Assembly: GCA_031267175.1 (NCBI GenBank)
Contig: JAIRZP010000056.1
Location: 1 to 8,865 of the forward strand
Origin: Coriobacteriales bacterium
GTDB lineage: Bacteria > Actinomycetota > Coriobacteriia > Coriobacteriales > UBA8131
DNA length: 8,865 bases
Reading direction: 5' to 3'
The notes beneath the pieces were generated by a model. The model was not told where the DNA came from and made no database searches. It was given only the letters and a program-made list of their open reading frames with translations. The translations under genes and the position numbers were made by a program. This document shows, in pieces, positions 7,043-8,865 of the stretch (positions are counted from its first letter, which is position 1; each line of letters opens with the position of its first letter).

Positions 7043-7058
7043 CAGCACCGAGGTGCTG
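7043..7058. repeat. Hairpin dyad with 7-bp arms
   Basis: CAGCACC-GA-GGTGCTG is a perfect 7-bp inverted repeat with a two-base centre. As RNA on the minus strand it would form a 6-bp stem with a CUCG tetraloop. No T tract follows. It shares a CACC/GGTG core with the dyad 52 bp away. Confidence 0.5.
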
Positions 7059-7109
7059 CTTACGTGGATCCTTTTGGCCGCGACTACCTTGGACTTGGAG
7101 CCGTCGTCT

Positions 7110-7124
7110 TGACACCAGGTGTCA
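7110..7124. repeat. 15-bp perfect palindrome TGACACC-A-GGTGTCA
   Basis: Two 7-bp arms flank a single central base. Its compact symmetry fits a dimeric regulator site better than an RNA terminator. It lies 50 bp past the comF stop and about 255 bp before the lipoprotein start, so its target gene is unclear. Confidence 0.5.
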
Positions 7125-7174
7125 GCTACCGCTCCGCAACCACAGACCCGAGGGGAACCCTATTCTACCAGAAC

Positions 7175-8068
7175 TCACCAGGCTCTCGCGACAGTGGCCA
7201 CACGAACCTCCACGGCGCCGCCCTCTTTGAGCCGCATGCTTGCCGCGTCAAGCGTAGAACCCGTGGTAAGAACGTCGTCCAGGAGAAGGATATGCGGAGG
7301 GAGGGAGTGCGCGGCCAAGGGGAGTAAAGGAGCAGCTGCCCGGGAGGAGTGAGTTGTTGAGGGAAGTGTGGGCGTGGAAGGTGGGGAGAAGTGAGGTGTT
7401 GAAGGGAGTAGGTGGGATGCTGAAGAACATGCGGGAGTGGACGGCTGAGGTGCGTGAGTTTTTGAGGGAGGTGTGTGCGTAGCCTGGTGCAGCGAAAAGC
7501 TCTCCCGGTGGTTCTCGATGCGCTCGCTGCGATTGAGGCCGCGTTGGTCGCGACAGGGCTGCTTGTCGAGCAGGCGCCGCAAGGGCAGGCCCGTGCGTTC
7601 TGACAACTCCCGGGCTATCAGTTCCATATGGTCAAAGCCGCGACGACGCAGTGCCTTCCTGTCCACTGGCACCCACGTGAGCACATCGGCCCAGATGAGC
7701 CAGGGCGCGGGCAGTGCGGAGAGCAGGTAGCTTGCGAGCAGGCCAGACAGGCGACGCTCATAGCTGTCCTTGTAGAGCACGATAACGCGCCCCGACAGCT
7801 CATCAAGCTCCAGGGCGCACACGGCAGCGTCAAACTGGTGTTGCTCCCTGCCCTCGCCGCTGTAACACTCCGTACAGACCAGGCCGCCAAACGGTGCTCC
7901 ACAACGGGGGCAGGCATGTGCACTCATAATCTGTTTGAGCAGAGCCCGGCATTCGTCGCACAGCAGCACGCCCGACCGCTCGCAGCCGCTGCACCGCGTA
8001 GGCCAGACCAACTCCAGCGCCGCGTCAAGGAATACATGCCCTTTGGTAGGTGTCGTGGTAGGTGTCAT
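7175..8068 (-). CDS. comF: ComF-family phosphoribosyltransferase-like protein
   Basis: ComF proteins are needed for DNA uptake in naturally competent bacteria, at the step that brings single-stranded DNA into the cell; in other species the role is unclear. From ATG 8068 the product is 297 aa. The N-terminus carries four CxxC pairs (RCSGC, LCDEC, ACPRC, VCTEC; about residues 26-68), a double zinc ribbon. The phosphoribosyltransferase fold follows: WVPVDRKALRRRGFDHMELIA (about 132-152), QRGLNRSERIENHRESF (about 175-191), and the PRPP loop ILLLDDVLTTGST (about 260-272). Between the last two, about 63 residues of Pro/Ser/Thr/His-rich repeats interrupt the core. ATG 8068 is preferred over ATG 8095 because a -10-like TATTAT lies between them; neither has a ribosome site. 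The gene stands alone on the minus strand, separated from neighbours by gaps of about 166 and 320 bp. The family call is firm; function despite the insert is unproven. Confidence 0.88.
   Translation of the reverse strand: MTPTTTPTKGHVFLDAALELVWPTRCSGCERSGVLLCDECRALLKQIMSAHACPRCGAPFGGLVCTECYSGEGREQHQFDAAVCALELDELSGRVIVLYKDSYERRLSGLLASYLLSALPAPWLIWADVLTWVPVDRKALRRRGFDHMELIARELSERTGLPLRRLLDKQPCRDQRGLNRSERIENHRESFSLHQATHTPPSKTHAPQPSTPACSSASHLLPSTPHFSPPSTPTLPSTTHSSRAAAPLLPLAAHSLPPHILLLDDVLTTGSTLDAASMRLKEGGAVEVRVATVARAW
7292..7480 (-). repeat. Nine degenerate 21-bp in-frame tandem repeats in comF
   Basis: The stretch divides into nine 21-bp units, G-rich on the plus strand, with an approximate consensus TGTTGAGGGAGGTGNGTGAGT. 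They encode seven-residue units such as THTPPSK, THAPQPS, SHLLPST, PHFSPPS, TPTLPST and AHSLPPH. Segments 7349-7374 and 7454-7479 match at 23 of 26 bases and are 105 bp (five units) apart. All spacings are multiples of 21, so the reading frame is kept. The strand asymmetry differs sharply from the flanking comF sequence. Confidence 0.8.
8046..8067 (-). repeat. Short direct duplication at the comF 5' end
   Basis: GGTAGGTGTC occurs twice (8046-8055 and 8058-8067) in a 12-bp period. It encodes the TPTTTPT stretch right after the proposed start codon. It is a third in-frame duplication in this window. Confidence 0.5.
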
Positions 8069-8074
8069 GCATCC

Positions 8075-8103
8075 ATAATAGCATAGATAAAGCATTTTGA
8101 GAA
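8075..8103 (-). promoter_or_regulatory. Candidate comF promoter for a leaderless mRNA
   Basis: On the minus strand TTCTCA (8098-8103) is followed after 17 nt by TATTAT (8075-8080). The expected transcription start, 6-8 nt further on, coincides with ATG 8068. The mRNA would then have no 5' leader, which agrees with the absence of a ribosome site. The -35 is only a partial match. Confidence 0.35.
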
Positions 8104-8199
8104 GGGAACAGGAAGAGTGGGCCAGTTGCCCGGTCTATCTTGGCACAAATTAAGAACAGGGTACTCCTTTGACAACCCATCCGAGTCGCCCGGTCACCC

Positions 8200-8220
8200 T
8201 GTTAAGCACATAGTTTAACA
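8200..8220. repeat. AT-rich dyad TGTTAA-N9-TTAACA
   Basis: Perfect 6-bp arms with a 9-nt centre lie about 15 bp past the end of the nuclease-like gene and 130 bp upstream of comF. The symmetry fits a regulator site. A second, looser inverted repeat (8155-8162 with 8196-8203) lies beside it. Neither is followed by a T tract. Confidence 0.35.
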
Positions 8221-8234
8221 CAAACAGAGGATGT

Positions 8235-8627
8235 CTAGCGTTGCAAGTCTAGAACCTGTAGCGACTTTGTAATGAAAAGAACGCGCCTGATTTTTCTTCG
8301 CCTCTCGTATTCGCGTTGCACGTATTTCAGAGCTTCATGTTCTCGTAAACCAATTCGTCGAGCATCAAGCACGATGCACCGCGCCTGCTTCGAGCCGCGC
8401 TTGAAGGCAAAGCCAACGGTGTTCTTTGACTTCCCGGTCGGGCTTTTCATTTCCCAGATAAGGCCGTCTATGACAAAATCAGCTGTTTTGGTCTTATAGC
8501 CGTTCGTTGGAATCAGGAACTCCACCACTGTGCCAAAGTGGCGTGCAAGTATCCAAGCTGCCTCTATCTCGTGAGAGTCAGGCGGGTTAGGGTGGTTAGG
8601 AGGAATTATCACATCCGGATTTCGCAT
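8235..8627 (-). CDS. PD-(D/E)XK-like protein resembling CdiA C-terminal toxin nucleases
   Basis: A 130-aa soluble protein without signal peptide or membrane segment. The central motif TADFVIDGLIWEMKSPTG (48-65) supplies the expected catalytic Asp50, Glu59 and Lys61 of a PD-(D/E)XK fold. An upstream helix HEIEAAWILARHFG (19-32), with Glu20 and Glu22, and a final strand VLFITK (116-121) fit the small nucleases found at the C-termini of CdiA contact-dependent toxins, many of which cleave tRNA. Here the domain is the whole protein: there is no delivery region, and no immunity gene is visible. The start ATG 8627 has only a weak GGTAGG-like ribosome site about 7 nt upstream. The local DNA is more AT-rich than the importer and housekeeping genes, and a REP-like element lies just upstream, so acquisition by transfer is plausible. 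Nuclease activity is inferred from motifs only. Confidence 0.75.
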   Translation of the reverse strand: MRNPDVIIPPNHPNPPDSHEIEAAWILARHFGTVVEFLIPTNGYKTKTADFVIDGLIWEMKSPTGKSKNTVGFAFKRGSKQARCIVLDARRIGLREHEALKYVQREYERRRKIRRVLFITKSLQVLDLQR

Positions 8628-8659
8628 GATTTTAGCCTACCATATTCTTTTGAGAAAAG

Positions 8660-8785
8660 AGAGGGGACAGCGGGGACGGGCAAGTGTCCCGCACACCAAC
8701 CCTCAGAAAGGACGAAGGACCTGCTGGGTGCGCAGGCCTTTCGACAATATCTCAGTTGAAGTGGAACAGGTGCCCCGTCCCTCTT
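8660..8785. mobile_element. REP/MITE-like inverted-repeat element
   Basis: GC-rich ends (8660-8690, and 8763-8785 read on the other strand) share a GGGACGGG-CA-TGT-CC pattern as imperfect inverted repeats around about 70 bp. Inside lies a 12-bp stem (8713-8724 with 8732-8743; one wobble, one mismatch) with a 7-nt loop. Such ends resemble the REP-type sequences mobilised by IS200-like REP-associated transposases in several phyla. That resemblance is from memory. No transposase is present in the window, so this would be a non-autonomous copy. Confidence 0.5.
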
Positions 8786-8798
8786 AGTATATCAGGCG

Positions 8799-8865
8799 CT
8801 AAGCCAGCCTGTCATTTAATACATGATATACCTCATAGCCAGCGTTCGGGTCATAGTCAACGCCA
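8799..8865 (-). CDS. Possible C-terminal fragment of an unrecognised protein
   Basis: On the minus strand the window edge opens into 21 sense codons ending in TAG (8799-8801). The peptide ends DPNAGYEVYHVLNDRLA, which has a natural composition. The gene would be cut by the window edge, and its stop would lie about 14 bp before the REP-like element. I do not recognise the protein. A plus-strand frame is also open over the same stretch, so this remains tentative. Confidence 0.35.
   Translation of the reverse strand, partial: GVDYDPNAGYEVYHVLNDRLA

Larger units (their letters stand above)
6855..7174. other. 320-bp intergenic region between comF and the lipoprotein gene
   Basis: No convincing gene was found on either strand. 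The region holds two short perfect dyads (7043-7058 and 7110-7124) and the ribosome site of the lipoprotein gene near 6860-6865. I saw no convincing -35/-10 pair for that gene and no intrinsic terminator for comF. A plus-strand open frame from GTG 7064 runs into the antisense of comF and is not accepted. Confidence 0.6.

Noticed and set aside
7064..7327. Plus-strand frame from GTG 7064, with a protein-like first 40 residues
   Set aside because: A stop lies shortly upstream, there is no ribosome site, the second half is antisense to comF repeats, and no family is recognised. A decayed gene fragment cannot be excluded.
7361..7419. Possible G-quadruplex on the plus strand in the comF repeats
   Set aside because: G runs are present, but the loops between them are long and irregular; the tandem-repeat explanation is sufficient.

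Overview
The window looks like chromosomal DNA of a moderately GC-rich Gram-positive bacterium. Supporting signs are two lipobox-bearing solute-binding lipoproteins, a FtsB/DivIC septum protein, a long-form hibernation factor, purine-rich Shine-Dalgarno sites, and one GTG and one probable TTG start. The overall style suggests Actinomycetota, perhaps the Coriobacteriia. That placement is an inference from gene content and not a sequence match. Every well-supported gene lies on the minus strand, so transcription runs from high to low coordinates.

In transcription order from the right: (a) about 8640-8865 holds the C-terminal codons of a possible gene, then a roughly 125-bp REP/MITE-like inverted-repeat element. 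(b) 8235-8627 encodes a small stand-alone PD-(D/E)XK-like protein resembling CdiA C-terminal toxin nucleases, in locally more AT-rich DNA and without a visible immunity partner. (c) 7175-8068 is comF, with a zinc-ribbon N-terminus and an intact PRPP loop, interrupted by nine degenerate 21-bp in-frame repeats. (d) 6855-7174 is a 320-bp gap with two short perfect hairpins. (e) 5895-6854 encodes a divergent solute-binding lipoprotein. (f) 2665-5767 is a polar amino-acid ABC importer: lipoprotein, permease, then ATPase. A symmetrical operator-like region precedes it, and the permease carries an unusual exported N-terminal domain. (g) 317-2566 holds the housekeeping genes hpf, divIC and a Ppx/GppA-family phosphatase; divIC and the phosphatase are almost contiguous. 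(h) 186-261 is tRNA-Lys(UUU) with an encoded CCA end, followed by a strongly structured non-coding stretch.

The importer genes probably work together: the lipoproteins capture ligand outside the membrane, the permease forms the channel, and the ATPase drives uptake. The Ppx/GppA and HPF genes suggest a stress and stationary-phase theme in the left half, although co-regulation is not shown by the sequence.

The main unexpected signals are two in-frame minisatellites in conserved genes (21 bp in comF, 9 bp at the start of ppx), the permease fusion, the orphan nuclease, the dyads upstream of the importer, and non-Watson-Crick pairs in the tRNA-Lys stems. No CRISPR array, intact transposase or phage module was seen.
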